This document shows, in pieces, positions 1 through 9,048 of a stretch of DNA of 64,000 bases. A program made the position numbers and the translations under genes. Under the pieces are notes generated by a model that saw nothing but the letters and a program-made list of their open reading frames with translations, was not told the DNA's origin and did not search any database. Every line of letters begins with the position of its first letter. The stretch's first letter is position 1. The stretch is from Conyzicola lurida. Lineage in GTDB: Bacteria; Actinomycetota; Actinomycetes; Actinomycetales; Microbacteriaceae. Location: positions 930,001 through 994,000 of the forward strand of contig NZ_JACHMJ010000001.1 in assembly GCF_014204935.1 (NCBI RefSeq), written 5' to 3'.

Positions 1-131
1 CTGCCGGTCAGTTGGTAGGGCGGTTTCGCGCAGCCCGCAGAAATACTGGCAATCGCTCGATATACTCGATCAGATAATGGACGACCCCCCTTCACATCAG
101 CCCGCCGCCCCGTCACTCCTAGTCAGCCGCC
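1..131 (+). promoter_or_regulatory. Leader region of the CBS-domain membrane protein operon
   Basis: No gene is visible here. A consensus-like -10 hexamer TATACT lies at 61-66, about 65 bases before the ATG at 132, so the following two-gene operon probably has a leader of roughly 60 nt. I do not see a convincing -35 box or a strong Shine-Dalgarno sequence. The window edge may cut an upstream gene on the left. Confidence 0.4.
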
Positions 132-1460
132 ATGTCTGAGTGGATCCTTCTGGGTATAGGGCTCATCCTGACCGTCGGAACCGGCCTCTTCGTCGCCTCC
201 GAGTTCTCCCTCGTCAACCTCGACCGTTCCGACCTCGAAGTGCGGCAGTCGAAGGGCGAGAAGGGCCTCGGTATGTCGATCAGCGCTCTCAAGCGCACGT
301 CGACCCACCTCTCCAGCGCGCAGCTGGGCATCACGCTCACCACGCTGCTCACCGGCTACACGCTCGAACCCGCGTTCAGCATCTTCCTCGCGCCGCCGCT
401 CACCGCGATCGGGCTGCCCGAGGCCGCGATCCCGACCACGGCGTCGATCGTCGCCGTCGTCGTCGCGACCCTGCTGTCGATGATCATCGGCGAGCTCGTG
501 CCCAAGAACTTCGCGCTCGCCCTGCCGTTGCGCACCGCGAAGCTCGTCATCCCGTTCCAGATCGGGTTCACCGCCGTGTTCCGTCCGGCCGTCGCGCTGC
601 TCAACAACACGGCGAACGCGATCATCCGCTCGTTCGGCATCGAGCCGAAGGAGGAGCTCTCCGGCGCCCGCACCGCGGAGGAGCTCTCGTCGCTCGTGCG
701 CCGCTCGGCCCGCGAGGGAAGCCTCGAGACCGACACGGCGACGCTGCTCGCGCGTACCCTCGCCTTCTCCGACCTCACCGCGCAAGACGTGATGACGCCC
801 CGGCCGCGCCTGAAGAGCGTGGACCGCACCGACACGGCTTCCGACGTCATCGAGCTCGCCCGCACGACAGGGCTCTCCCGGTTCCCCGTGCTCGACGACA
901 GCATCGACGACGTCGTCGGCATCGTGCACGTCAAGCAGGCGGTCGCCGTGCCGCGCGAGAAGCGCGGAGACGTGCCCGTGTCGGCGCTGCAGTCCGAACC
1001 GCTGCGTGTGCCCGAGACGATGAAGCTCGACTCCCTGCTCGCCGAACTCCGCGGCCGCGGCTACCAGATGGCGGTCGTACTCGACGAGTACGGCGGAACC
1101 GCCGGTGTCGCCACCCTCGAGGACCTCGTCGAGGAACTGGTCGGCGAGGTCTCCGACGAACACGACCGCACTAAGGCCGACGTCGTGCGGTCGCGGGACT
1201 GGTTCACGTTCCCCGGCAGCCTCCGTCCGGACGAGCTGCTCGAACGCACCGGAGTGCTGGTGCCGGAAGAAGGGCCGTACGAGACCGTGGCCGGCTGGCT
1301 GATGAGCGAGCTCGGGCGCCTCCCCGTCGTCGGCGACGTCGTCGACACGGAACTCGGCCGGTTCCGCATCGAACGGCTCGACGGCCGCCGGATCGACCGC
1401 GTGCGCTACACCCCGATTCCCCAAGAGACGACCGAGCAGAGCGAGGTGAGTGCCCGATGA
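132..1460 (+). CDS. CNNM/TlyC-family transporter-associated membrane protein with CBS pair and CorC_HlyC domain
   Basis: The 442-residue protein has the full layout of the CNNM/'hemolysin C' family, whose members act in divalent cation (Mg/Co) homeostasis. An N-terminal transmembrane domain spans about residues 1-160, with helices near 4-24, 60-80, 95-120 and 135-155 and the family motif GELVPKN near 120. A CBS-domain pair spans about 215-335. A C-terminal CorC_HlyC domain spans about 350-430 and contains the acidic stretch VLDEYGGTAG just before it. It overlaps the next gene, a shorter paralogue, by 4 bases (GTGCCCGATGAGC context), so the two are translationally coupled and may form a heteromer. 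The transported ion is not readable from sequence. Confidence 0.9.
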   Translation: MSEWILLGIGLILTVGTGLFVASEFSLVNLDRSDLEVRQSKGEKGLGMSISALKRTSTHLSSAQLGITLTTLLTGYTLEPAFSIFLAPPLTAIGLPEAAIPTTASIVAVVVATLLSMIIGELVPKNFALALPLRTAKLVIPFQIGFTAVFRPAVALLNNTANAIIRSFGIEPKEELSGARTAEELSSLVRRSAREGSLETDTATLLARTLAFSDLTAQDVMTPRPRLKSVDRTDTASDVIELARTTGLSRFPVLDDSIDDVVGIVHVKQAVAVPREKRGDVPVSALQSEPLRVPETMKLDSLLAELRGRGYQMAVVLDEYGGTAGVATLEDLVEELVGEVSDEHDRTKADVVRSRDWFTFPGSLRPDELLERTGVLVPEEGPYETVAGWLMSELGRLPVVGDVVDTELGRFRIERLDGRRIDRVRYTPIPQETTEQSEVSAR

Positions 1461-2497
1461 GCGAGTCTCTTCCCGGCATCCTCTGGCTGGTCGTGCTGTT
1501 GCTCGTCAACGCCTTCTTCGTCGGCGCCGAGTTCGCGGTCATTTCCGCGCGCCGGTCGCAGATCGAGCCCAAGGCGGAGGCGGGTTCGCGAGCCGCGAAG
1601 ACGACGCTCTGGGCGATGGAGCACGCGACGCTGATGCTGGCGACCAGCCAGCTCGGCATCACGATCTGTTCGCTGCTGATCCTCAACGTCTCCGAGCCGG
1701 CGATCCACCACCTGCTCGAGGTGCCGCTGCACGCCACCGGCATCCCGGAGGAGGCGAGCGGCGTCATCGCTTTCGCCATCACGCTGCTGCTGGTGTCGTT
1801 CCTGCACGTGATCATCGGCGAGATGGTGCCGAAGAACCTGTCGTTCTCCATGCCCGACCAGGCCGCGCTGCTGCTGGCGCCCCCGCTCGTCTTCGTCGGC
1901 AACGTGTTCAAGCCCGTGATCGTCGCGCTCAACGCGACCGCCAACGGGGTGGTGCGCCTGTTCGGCGTCACCCCGAAGTCGGAGGCGACGAGCGTCTACA
2001 CGCTCGGCGAGGTCGCGAACATCGTCGCGCAGTCGACCAAGGAGGGTGTGCTCACCGACTCCACGGGTGCGCTGCTCGCCGCGTTCGAGTTCACCGAGAA
2101 GAAGGTGCAGGACATCGCGATCGGTCTCGACGCGCTCGTCACGCTGCCGGAGGACGCCTCGCCGTCCGACGTGGAGCGCGCCGTCGCCCAGCGCGGGTTC
2201 TCGCGCTACATCCTGGTGAACGACGAGGGCGAGCCGACCGGCTACCTGCACCTCAAGGACGTCATCGACCTCGACGAAGACGAGTTCACCGAACCCGTGC
2301 CGCCGAAGCGCATCCGCCAGCTGATCTCGATCTTCCGCAGCACCGACCTCGAGGACGCCCTCGCCACCATGCGCCGCTCCGGCGTGCACGTGGCCCGCGC
2401 GTTCGACGAGAACGGCGCGACTCAGGGTGTGCTGTTCCTCGAGGACATCATCGAGGAGCTCGTGGGCGAAGTGCAGGACGCGACGCGGCGCAACTAG
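1457..2497 (+). CDS. CNNM/TlyC-family membrane protein with CBS pair, lacking the CorC_HlyC domain
   Basis: The 346-residue protein is a paralogue of the upstream gene. It has the same N-terminal membrane domain, with the motif GEMVPKN near residue 120, followed by a CBS pair (about 205-335). It ends right after the second CBS unit (EDIIEELVGEVQD), so the CorC_HlyC domain is missing. Such long/short tandem pairs are common in actinobacteria. The ATG overlaps the stop of the upstream gene. A perfect 32-bp palindrome follows the stop codon by a few bases and may end the transcript. Ion specificity is unknown. Confidence 0.9.
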   Translation: MSESLPGILWLVVLLLVNAFFVGAEFAVISARRSQIEPKAEAGSRAAKTTLWAMEHATLMLATSQLGITICSLLILNVSEPAIHHLLEVPLHATGIPEEASGVIAFAITLLLVSFLHVIIGEMVPKNLSFSMPDQAALLLAPPLVFVGNVFKPVIVALNATANGVVRLFGVTPKSEATSVYTLGEVANIVAQSTKEGVLTDSTGALLAAFEFTEKKVQDIAIGLDALVTLPEDASPSDVERAVAQRGFSRYILVNDEGEPTGYLHLKDVIDLDEDEFTEPVPPKRIRQLISIFRSTDLEDALATMRRSGVHVARAFDENGATQGVLFLEDIIEELVGEVQDATRRN

Positions 2498-2509
2498 CGA
2501 CGGCGGGTC

Positions 2510-2541
2510 GAGCCTGTCGAAACCCGGGTTTCGACAGGCTC
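2510..2541. terminator. Perfect 32-bp palindrome between convergent genes; putative bidirectional terminator and repeat-family member
   Basis: The arms GAGCCTGTCGAAACCC (2510-2525) and its exact complement (2526-2541) meet with no spacer. The element sits between the stop of the second CBS protein and the stop of the old yellow enzyme gene on the other strand, where a two-way terminator is expected. No T-tract follows. The core TTCGACAGGCTC recurs in other intergenic spots of the window (near 15.3, 35.9 and 50.3 kb), so it is also a dispersed repeat. Confidence 0.6.
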
Positions 2542-2549
2542 AGCCCGCT

Positions 2550-3626
2550 TCACCGCCATTTGGCACGCGTGTACGCCTCCGGCCAGTAGTCGAGCTCGAC
2601 GCCCAGTTCGTGCGCCGCCCGTAGTGCGAAGTGCGGGTCACGCATCATCTCGCGGCCGAGCATCACGGCGTCGGCCTGTCCGGTGGCGACGATGCGCTCG
2701 GCCTGTGCCGCCTCGGTGATGAGTCCCACCGCGTTGACCGGCACACCGGCGGTCTCGCCGACGAACTCGGCGAACGGCACCTGGTAGCCGGGACCCAGCG
2801 GGATGGTCACGCCGGCGATGTTGCCACCGGTCGAGATGTCGAAGAAGTCGGCGCCGGCCTCGTGCGCCCACGCGGCGACCGTCGCGGTGTCCTCGCGGTT
2901 CCAACCGCCCTCGGCGTAGTCGGTGGCGGAGAAACGCACGAAGACCGGAACCTCCTCGCCGACCGCCGCACGCACCGCGCGCACGATCTCGAGCACGAAG
3001 CGGGCGCGGTTCTCGAGACTTCCGCCGTAGCCGTCGGTACGCAGGTTCGACAGCGGGGAGAGGAACTGGTGCACGAGGTACCCGTGCGCGGCATGGATCT
3101 CGACCAGGTCGAAGCCGGCTTCGACCGCGCGGGTGGCCGCCTCGGCGAACTCGCCGACGACATCCGCGATCTCGTCGGCCGTGAGCTCGCGCGGTGTGGC
3201 GTAGCCGTCGAACGCGACCGCGGACGGCCCCACGGTGGGCCAGCCGCCGTTCGCGGCCGACACCGAACCGGTCTCCGCGTCCCAGCCGCGGTGCGTCGAC
3301 GCCTTGCGGCCGGCGTGGGCCAGCTGGATGCCGGCGACGGCGCCCTGCCCGTGCAGGAACGCGGTGATGCGCGACCACGCCGCGACCTGCTCGGCGTTCC
3401 AGATGCCGGTGTCCTGCGGCGAGATGCGGCCGACGGGGGAGACCGCGGTCGCCTCGGTCATCACGAGCCCGGCGCCGCCCATCGCGAACGCGCCGAGGTG
3501 CACGAGGTGCCAGTCGGTGGGCACGCCGTCGCGCTTCTCGACCGAGTACTGGCAGAGCGCCGGCACCCAGAGGCGGTTACGGAAGGTCGTCGAGCGGATG
3601 GTGAGCGGTTCGAACAGGGCAGACAC
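2550..3626 (-). CDS. NADH:flavin oxidoreductase, YqjM-type old yellow enzyme (ene-reductase)
   Basis: The 358-residue protein is an FMN-dependent TIM barrel that reduces activated C=C bonds with NAD(P)H. It has the YqjM-class marks: a CQYS motif near residue 25, HAGRK in the middle, the substrate-binding pair in HAAHGYLVHQF, the stretch DGYGGSLENR, and the C-terminal phosphate-binding stretch MLGREMMRDP. I chose the GTG at 3626 because AGGAGA lies just upstream of it and homologues begin at this point; an in-frame ATG 45 codons upstream would add a Pro/Arg-rich tail with no family support. The natural substrate is unknown. Confidence 0.9.
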   Translation of the reverse strand: MSALFEPLTIRSTTFRNRLWVPALCQYSVEKRDGVPTDWHLVHLGAFAMGGAGLVMTEATAVSPVGRISPQDTGIWNAEQVAAWSRITAFLHGQGAVAGIQLAHAGRKASTHRGWDAETGSVSAANGGWPTVGPSAVAFDGYATPRELTADEIADVVGEFAEAATRAVEAGFDLVEIHAAHGYLVHQFLSPLSNLRTDGYGGSLENRARFVLEIVRAVRAAVGEEVPVFVRFSATDYAEGGWNREDTATVAAWAHEAGADFFDISTGGNIAGVTIPLGPGYQVPFAEFVGETAGVPVNAVGLITEAAQAERIVATGQADAVMLGREMMRDPHFALRAAHELGVELDYWPEAYTRAKWR

Positions 3627-3675
3627 GGATCTCCTGGTGGTGCGAGGGGTGGGGCGAGGGGCGGGACGCGCGTGC

Positions 3676-4293
3676 TCAGTCAGCCAGCGCGGTGAGGAAG
3701 TCGCGGAGCCCGGCGACGGTGGTGAAATGATGAACGGTCGCGCCGAGTGCCGCCGCGGCATCCGTATTGATCTTCTTGTTGTCGATAAAGACCATCTGCG
3801 CGGGCGTTATTCCCAGCTCGTCGGCCACCTCGAGGTAGATCGAGGGGTCGGGTTTGAGGTCGCTCATCTCGGCGCTCACGAACATGCGCTCGAAGAACTG
3901 AGCCATCGGCGAGAAGCGGAAGGGACCGGCGAAGTCGAATCCGGCATTGGAGAGCAGCGCCACCCGCGTGCCGCCGGCGTGGAGTTCGGCGATGAGGTCG
4001 ATGGTGCCGGGTTCGACCGTGATCCAGCTGGTGAAGTCGGCGGCCCAGAGGCGCTGCACGGTGGATGCCGACCAGTCGGCCCCGGTGTCGGCCGCGATGA
4101 GCGCCCAGTATTCGACGACGCTCACCGTGCCGCGGTCGAGACCGTCGCGGTGCGACCAGTAGCTGGCCCAGAACCGCTCGGCGTCGACCTCAGCGATGCC
4201 GACGAGTCTGGCCCGGTCGTGCTCGTTCGGCGACACGGAGATCACCTCGCCGTAGTCGAAGACGACAACCCGGTCGGAGATTCGCAACGTCAT
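3676..4293 (-). CDS. HAD superfamily hydrolase, subfamily IA (YihX-like)
   Basis: The 205-residue protein has the HAD phosphatase layout. The nucleophile Asp13 is in FDYGEV; the second motif-I Asp is replaced by Gly, as in YihX-type members. Motif II is in LLSNAG and motif III is in FIDNKKINTDAAAALG near 170, with an alpha-helical cap between them. The substrate is not predictable. The mRNA is probably leaderless: the -10 box TAACGT lies 6 bases before the ATG and shares its TA with the -10 of the divergent gene at 4317. Confidence 0.8.
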   Translation of the reverse strand: MTLRISDRVVVFDYGEVISVSPNEHDRARLVGIAEVDAERFWASYWSHRDGLDRGTVSVVEYWALIAADTGADWSASTVQRLWAADFTSWITVEPGTIDLIAELHAGGTRVALLSNAGFDFAGPFRFSPMAQFFERMFVSAEMSDLKPDPSIYLEVADELGITPAQMVFIDNKKINTDAAAALGATVHHFTTVAGLRDFLTALAD

Positions 4294-4299
4294 GTCCCC

Positions 4300-4309
4300 A
4301 CGTTAGCCT
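4300..4309. promoter_or_regulatory. Overlapping divergent -10 boxes (leaderless bidirectional promoter)
   Basis: Only 23 bp separate two divergent start codons. On the minus strand TAACGT (4305-4300) is 6 bases from the ATG at 4293. On the plus strand TAGCCT (4304-4309) is 7 bases from the ATG at 4317. The two hexamers share the TA at 4304-4305, so each transcript would start at or next to its own start codon. The promoter assignment is inference from spacing and matches many other genes in this window. Confidence 0.6.
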
Positions 4310-4316
4310 GAACGAT

Positions 4317-5138
4317 ATGACCGACTTCAAAGCGTGGGCTGCGGATGACGCGGCGCGACACATCCGGATCCCCGACGAGAGCGACGACAAGTATTCCCGC
4401 GGCGTGCTGGGCGTCATCACCGGCAGCGACCAGTACCCCGGTGCCGCCGTGCTCGGGGTCGAGGCGGCGCTGCGCACGGGCGTCGGTATGGTGCGCTACC
4501 TCGGCGGCGAACGGGTCTCGTCGCTCGTGCTGCAGCGCCGGCCGGAAGCGGTGGCCAGCGAGGGGCGCGTGCAGGCGTGGCTCATCGGCTCGGGAACCGA
4601 CCACGCCAACCGCGAGGACGCGGCGCACGCCCTCGCCGCCGTGGCGATCGCCCAGGCGCTGCCCACCGTGCTCGACGGGGGAGCGCTCGAACTGCACGAC
4701 GGTGCCACGGGGCCGGTGGTCATCACGCCGCACTACGGCGAACTCGCGCGGGTGCTCGGCGTGCCCAAGGACGACATCGTCGCCGACCCCGCGGTCTGGG
4801 CCGTGCGCGCCTCCGAGGAGCTCGGCGTGACCGTGCTGCTCAAGGGGCACCGCAGCTACGTGGCGGGCGGAGGGGTGGCGCTCGTCGCCGCGTCGGCGCC
4901 GAACTGGCTCGCGACCGCGGGCGCGGGGGACGCGCTCGCCGGTATCCTCGGCGCGCTCGTCGCCACGCACACCGCGGAAATCGCGTCGGTCGAGACCACG
5001 CTGGCGCGGCTCGCGGCGTCGGCCGCCGTCATCCACGGTCTCGCGGCGCACCGCGCGAGCGCGGGCGGACCGCTCACGATCCTCGACCTCGCCGAGGCCG
5101 TGCCCGGCACGATCGCCGGGCTGTTGCGGCACGGCTAG
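4317..5138 (+). CDS. nnrD: ADP-dependent NAD(P)H-hydrate dehydratase
   Basis: The 273-residue ribokinase-fold enzyme repairs hydrated NADH and NADPH using ADP. Visible marks are VITGSDQYPGAAVL near residue 35, WLIGSGTD, the dehydratase stretch ITPHYGELARVLG, LLKGH, and the catalytic GAGD motif in ATAGAGDALAGILGAL near 205. The epimerase domain (NnrE) that is often fused to the N-terminus is absent, so epimerisation must be encoded elsewhere. The stop overlaps the stop of the convergent ABC gene by 4 bases. Transcription is probably leaderless from TAGCCT at 4304-4309. Confidence 0.9.
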   Translation: MTDFKAWAADDAARHIRIPDESDDKYSRGVLGVITGSDQYPGAAVLGVEAALRTGVGMVRYLGGERVSSLVLQRRPEAVASEGRVQAWLIGSGTDHANREDAAHALAAVAIAQALPTVLDGGALELHDGATGPVVITPHYGELARVLGVPKDDIVADPAVWAVRASEELGVTVLLKGHRSYVAGGGVALVAASAPNWLATAGAGDALAGILGALVATHTAEIASVETTLARLAASAAVIHGLAAHRASAGGPLTILDLAEAVPGTIAGLLRHG

Positions 5139-5872
5139 GCCAAGAACCGATCCAGGAACTCTTTCGCCCGCTCCGTCGTCGGCGCCGTGAACATCGTCGC
5201 CGGCGGTCCCTGCTCGGCGATCACGCCGGCGTCGAGGAACACCACGTGGTCGGCGACGTCGCGGGCGAACGCCATCTCGTGCGTCGCCATCACGATCGTG
5301 GTGCCGTCGGCCTTCAACCGGCGCACCAGGTCGAGAACCTCCCCGACGAGCATCGGGTCGAGCGCGCTGGTGATCTCGTCGAGCAGCAGCAGTTCGGGGT
5401 CGGTCGCGATGGCGCGCACGATCGCGACGCGCTGCTGCTGGCCGCCGGAGAGCCGGTCGGGGTAGTCGCGCGCCTTGTCGGCGAGGCCGACGCGGTCGAG
5501 CAGCTCGACGGCGCGCTGCTCGGCGAGCGTGCGGTTGACGCCGAGCACCCGACGCGACGCGATCGTCACGTTGTCGAGCACCGAGAGGTGCGGGAACAGG
5601 TTGAACTGCTGGAATACGACGCCGATGCGTGCCCGCACCGCGTCGACCTTCGTGGTCGGCGTACTGATGTCGACGCCCCGCAGCCAGATCTGGCCGTCGT
5701 CGAGCCGCTCGAGCAGGTTGACCGTGCGCAGCAGCGTCGACTTGCCGGAGCCCGAGGCACCGATGAGGGCGACGACGTCGTGCGCGTGCACGGTGAGGTC
5801 GATGCCGCGCAGCACCTCGGTGCCGCCGAACGACTTGTGCACGTTCTCGAGCTGGAGGACGACCTCGTTCAC
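5135..5872 (-). CDS. Polar amino-acid ABC transporter, ATP-binding subunit (GlnQ-like)
   Basis: The 245-residue ATPase of the polar amino-acid uptake family has Walker A GASGSGKST near residue 37, the Q-loop in FQQFNLFPH, the signature LSGGQQQR near 147, Walker B LLLLDEIT (Ile where most members have Pro), and the switch His in ATHEMAFARD. It is the last gene of a three-gene unit (binding protein, permease, ATPase) read leftward and overlaps the permease gene by 4 bases. The amino-acid substrate cannot be told from sequence. Confidence 0.93.
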   Translation of the reverse strand: MNEVVLQLENVHKSFGGTEVLRGIDLTVHAHDVVALIGASGSGKSTLLRTVNLLERLDDGQIWLRGVDISTPTTKVDAVRARIGVVFQQFNLFPHLSVLDNVTIASRRVLGVNRTLAEQRAVELLDRVGLADKARDYPDRLSGGQQQRVAIVRAIATDPELLLLDEITSALDPMLVGEVLDLVRRLKADGTTIVMATHEMAFARDVADHVVFLDAGVIAEQGPPATMFTAPTTERAKEFLDRFLA

Positions 5873-6738
5873 AGCACCGCTCCGATCTGCTCGCGGGCAC
5901 GCAGCCGCGCGGTGTACCAGTCGGTGAGTCGGATCAGCGGCAGGGCGAGCAGCACGAACAGCAAGCCTGCCACCACGTACGGCGTGAAGTTGAACGCGGA
6001 CGCCGTTTCGATCTGCGCGGCGCGCACCGCGTCGACGGCTCCCAGGACGGAGATCAGTCCGACATCCTTCTGCATGGCGACGAAGTCGTTCATCAGAGCG
6101 GGCGTCACCTTGCGCAGCGCCTGGGGCAGCACCACGATGCGCAGCGTCGTGCCGTGGCTGAGGCCGAGCGAGCGGGCGGCGAGGATCTGCGACGGGTGCA
6201 CGGCCTCGATGCCGGCTCGCCAGACCTCGGAGACGTACGCGGAGTAGGTGAGGATCAGCGCCACGGTGCCGAGCGCCTCGGCGGGGATGCGGTCGTCGGT
6301 GAGCCGCAGGCCGGGGATGCCGTAGCCGACGAGATAGAGCACGATGATCAGCGGCATGCCGCGGAAGAGGTCGGTGTAGCCCGCGACGAGGGCGCGCACC
6401 GGGAAGAAGATCGGGCCGCGCAGCGTGCGCAGCGAGGCGAGCACGAGGCTGACCACCAGCACGCCGACCGCGGCGAAGAACAGCACACGCAGGTTCAGCA
6501 GGAAGCCGTCCCAGACGCGGGGGATCGCGGCCACGAACGTGTCGGGGTCGAAGAAGCTCTGCTGCACGCGGGCCCAGCCCGGCGTGTTGACGACCGTGAA
6601 CCAGATGACCACGGCGAAGACGACGGTGCTGACGATGCTGATCAGCACCGAGCGGCTGTTCTGCCGTCGACGGAACGCGCGGCGGCCGAGCTCGATCTCG
6701 CTCGGCTGCCGCGCGCTCACGACGTCGCTGGAACCCAC
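5869..6738 (-). CDS. Polar amino-acid ABC transporter, permease subunit
   Basis: The 289-residue membrane protein belongs to the HisM/GlnP family. After a charged N-terminus there is one extra helix (about 30-50) and then the conserved permease domain (about 85-280). The EAA loop that contacts the ATPase is visible in the stretch from WRAGIEAVHPSQ to LPQALRKVTPAL. There is no fused binding domain. It lies between the ATPase gene (4-bp overlap) and the lipoprotein binding-protein gene (about 26 bp away), completing a standard uptake system. Confidence 0.92.
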   Translation of the reverse strand: MGSSDVVSARQPSEIELGRRAFRRRQNSRSVLISIVSTVVFAVVIWFTVVNTPGWARVQQSFFDPDTFVAAIPRVWDGFLLNLRVLFFAAVGVLVVSLVLASLRTLRGPIFFPVRALVAGYTDLFRGMPLIIVLYLVGYGIPGLRLTDDRIPAEALGTVALILTYSAYVSEVWRAGIEAVHPSQILAARSLGLSHGTTLRIVVLPQALRKVTPALMNDFVAMQKDVGLISVLGAVDAVRAAQIETASAFNFTPYVVAGLLFVLLALPLIRLTDWYTARLRAREQIGAVL

Positions 6739-6764
6739 CCCTGAACGTTAGTTGACGGTGCGCG

Positions 6765-7595
6765 CTACTCGAGCACGGGCGCGCCAGCGTCGGCGCCGAG
6801 CCACTCGTCGGTGATCTCCTGCAGGGTGCCGTCCTCGCGCAGAGTGTCGACGGCGGCCGAGACCTCGTCGGTCAGCGGGCTGTCCTTCTCGAGCACGATG
6901 CCCCACTCGTCGGCGATGCCGCTCACCGGCAGCTGCCCGATAAGCACGCCGCCCGTGAGCTCGACGCCGGTCAGGTAGTAGGCGGTGGGCAGGTCGACGA
7001 CGATCGCGTCGACCGTGCCGTTCTCGAGGGCGAGCTTGGCGTCGTCGTTGCTGTTGAAGGCCTGGGCGGCGGATGACGGCTGGATGACCTCCTCGATGGT
7101 GGTGAAGCTCGTGGTGCCCGTCGCGGCACCGATCAGGTAGCCCGAGAGGTCGGCGATCGAGGAGGCCTCGGCCGCGGGCGACCCCTCGACGGTGATGACG
7201 GCCTGCGGCGTGGAGTAGTACGAGGACGAGAAGTCGACGGCGTCGCGGCGCTCGTCGCTGATCGTGAACTGCTGCAGGTTGACGTCGAAGTCCTTGGCGC
7301 CGGGCGCGATGGCGGAGTCGAAGGTCGAGCGCACCCAGACCACGTCGTCCGCGGCGAAACCGAGCTCGTCGGCGACCGCGTAGGCGACGGCGGACTCGAA
7401 GCCCTCGCCGCTCTCGGGCTCGTCGTCGATCACGTAGGGGTAGTAGGCGGGCTCGCCGGTCGCGACGGTGAACTTGCCGTCGGTGACGTAGTCGGACTCC
7501 GACTCGGGCGCCGCGCCCGAGGCACAGGCCGCGAGCGCCGTGACGACCAGGATGGCGCCGGTGGCGGCCGCGGAACGGAACAGGGTGCTGGGCAT
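6765..7595 (-). CDS. Polar amino-acid ABC transporter, substrate-binding lipoprotein
   Basis: The 276-residue SBP_bac_3-type protein is the extracytoplasmic receptor of the transporter encoded next to it. The signal peptide ends in the lipobox ALAAC, with Cys24 as the lipid anchor. The mature part has the two-lobe pattern from GKFTVATGEPAYYPY through GAATGTTSFTT to the closing stretch DEWGIVLEKDSPL. The ATG at 7595 has GAGGAG a few bases upstream. The 10-codon longer reading frame has no support. It is acidic, as is usual for this class, and its ligand is unknown. Confidence 0.92.
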   Translation of the reverse strand: MPSTLFRSAAATGAILVVTALAACASGAAPESESDYVTDGKFTVATGEPAYYPYVIDDEPESGEGFESAVAYAVADELGFAADDVVWVRSTFDSAIAPGAKDFDVNLQQFTISDERRDAVDFSSSYYSTPQAVITVEGSPAAEASSIADLSGYLIGAATGTTSFTTIEEVIQPSSAAQAFNSNDDAKLALENGTVDAIVVDLPTAYYLTGVELTGGVLIGQLPVSGIADEWGIVLEKDSPLTDEVSAAVDTLREDGTLQEITDEWLGADAGAPVLE

Positions 7596-7690
7596 GATTA
7601 CTCCTCGGGTGTGCTGTACCCCCATTGTCGCGCAGCGCCCGTTTCGGGCGTGTGACGGCGACGAATTGTTACCGCGTTAGCCTTGGCCCC

Positions 7691-9046
7691 ATGAGCGAGA
7701 CGGCCGGCACACCCCGCGTCCGCGGGTTCCTCGGCAACCGCGTCACGCTGTGGACCGCGTTTGTGCTCGCCCACCTCTGGCTCGGCATGCTCGGCCTCTA
7801 CGCCACCGGCGACTCGCTGGGCGACGTGAGCGTCGTCTACAAGGGCTGGACCGACCAGGTGGTCTACGCCGGGTTCTGGCCGGGCATCGACACGTCGTGG
7901 GTGTATCCGGTGCTCGCCATGGTGCCCATGCTCGCGGCTCGCGCTCTCGGGCCCGCGCTGTACACGAGCACCTGGCTCAGCCTCGTGATGCTGCTGAACG
8001 CCGTCGCCTTCGCCGCCATCACCGGCTGGTTCGCGTCGCGCTACCGGGCGGCCGTCGCCTGGTGGTGGATCGCCTTCCTCGTGCTCCTCGGCCCGATCGC
8101 GCTCGGCCGCATCGACGCGGTCACCGTGCCCGTCGCCATGGTCGGGGTGCTGCTGCTGGCCGCCCGCCCGACCGCCGCCGCGGTTCTGCTCGCTCTCGCG
8201 ACCTGGATCAAGGTCTGGCCCGCCGCTCTGATCGCCGCGATCCTCATCGCGTCGAGAAGGCGCGGCGAGGTGTTCGCGGCCGTGATCGGCACGACCGTGG
8301 CGATCGTCGTCATCGCGGTCGCGTTCGGCAGCGGCACGAACGTGTTCAGCTTCATCACCGAGCAGACCGGCCGCGGGCTGCAGGTCGAGGCGCCGGTCAC
8401 CATCCCGTGGCTCTGGCTCGCGGTCGCGCGGGTGCCGGGGGTCAGCGTCTACTACGACACCGACATCCTGACGTTCCAGGTCACCGGCGACAACGTCGAC
8501 CTGGTGGCAGCGCTGATGACCCCGGTACTCGCCGTGGTCGCGCTCGCCGTCGCGGCCGTCGGGGTCTGGGCGGTACGGCGAGGGGCTCGCGCCGCCGGAC
8601 TCCTCGCGCCGCTCGCCCTCGCCCTCGTCACGGCGCTGATCGTGTTCAACAAGGTCGGATCGCCGCAGTTCATCGCCTGGCTGGCGGTGCCGGTCGTGCT
8701 CGGTCTGGCCGCGCGCACCGCGGGTCTCGGCGGGTCGTTCCGGGTGCCCGCCGTGCTCGCGCTCGTGCTGGCCGCGCTCACCCAGCTGGTCTACCCCCTG
8801 TTCTACTCGGCGCTGCTGTCGGCGGTGCCGGCCATGGTGCTGGTGATCACGGTGCGCAACCTGCTGCTCGTGGTGTTGCTCGTCTGGGCCGTGCGCGCCG
8901 TCGTACTCGAGGGACTGCGGGCCGCCCGCGCGACGCGCGATAATGAGTACGGCCACGATGACGACGCCGACCGCGCTCACGCCTGGCCGTCGCCGCCCGC
9001 GCACAGTTCCGGGCCAGCCGACACCACCCCGCTCTCAAAGGATTAG
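7691..9046 (+). CDS. GT87-like polytopic glycosyltransferase (DUF2029)
   Basis: The 451-residue protein has roughly 11-12 predicted membrane helices and the layout of GT-C glycosyltransferases that use polyprenyl-phosphate sugars, such as actinobacterial alpha-mannosyltransferases. Acidic residues lie in the first large outer loop ([13 protein letters not shown] and PGIDTSW), and the late motif GSPQFIAWL matches the SPQ motif of the family. The acceptor is unknown; lipomannan or another envelope glycan is possible. The ATG at 7691 is preceded by TAGCCT at a 7-base spacing, which suggests a leaderless mRNA. The thiamine-binding-like gene follows after 2 bp. Confidence 0.75.
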   Translation: MSETAGTPRVRGFLGNRVTLWTAFVLAHLWLGMLGLYATGDSLGDVSVVYKGWTDQVVYAGFWPGIDTSWVYPVLAMVPMLAARALGPALYTSTWLSLVMLLNAVAFAAITGWFASRYRAAVAWWWIAFLVLLGPIALGRIDAVTVPVAMVGVLLLAARPTAAAVLLALATWIKVWPAALIAAILIASRRRGEVFAAVIGTTVAIVVIAVAFGSGTNVFSFITEQTGRGLQVEAPVTIPWLWLAVARVPGVSVYYDTDILTFQVTGDNVDLVAALMTPVLAVVALAVAAVGVWAVRRGARAAGLLAPLALALVTALIVFNKVGSPQFIAWLAVPVVLGLAARTAGLGGSFRVPAVLALVLAALTQLVYPLFYSALLSAVPAMVLVITVRNLLLVVLLVWAVRAVVLEGLRAARATRDNEYGHDDDADRAHAWPSPPAHSSGPADTTPLSKD

Positions 9047-9048
9047 CC

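Noticed and set aside
2550-3761. 403-codon form of the old yellow enzyme
   Set aside because: The extra 45 residues are Pro/Arg-rich with no family match, and a GTG with AGGAGA marks the proper start at 3626.
4317-5138. nnrD as a fragment that lost its epimerase domain by frameshift
   Set aside because: The upstream space is only 23 bp and holds the promoter; stand-alone NnrD proteins are common.
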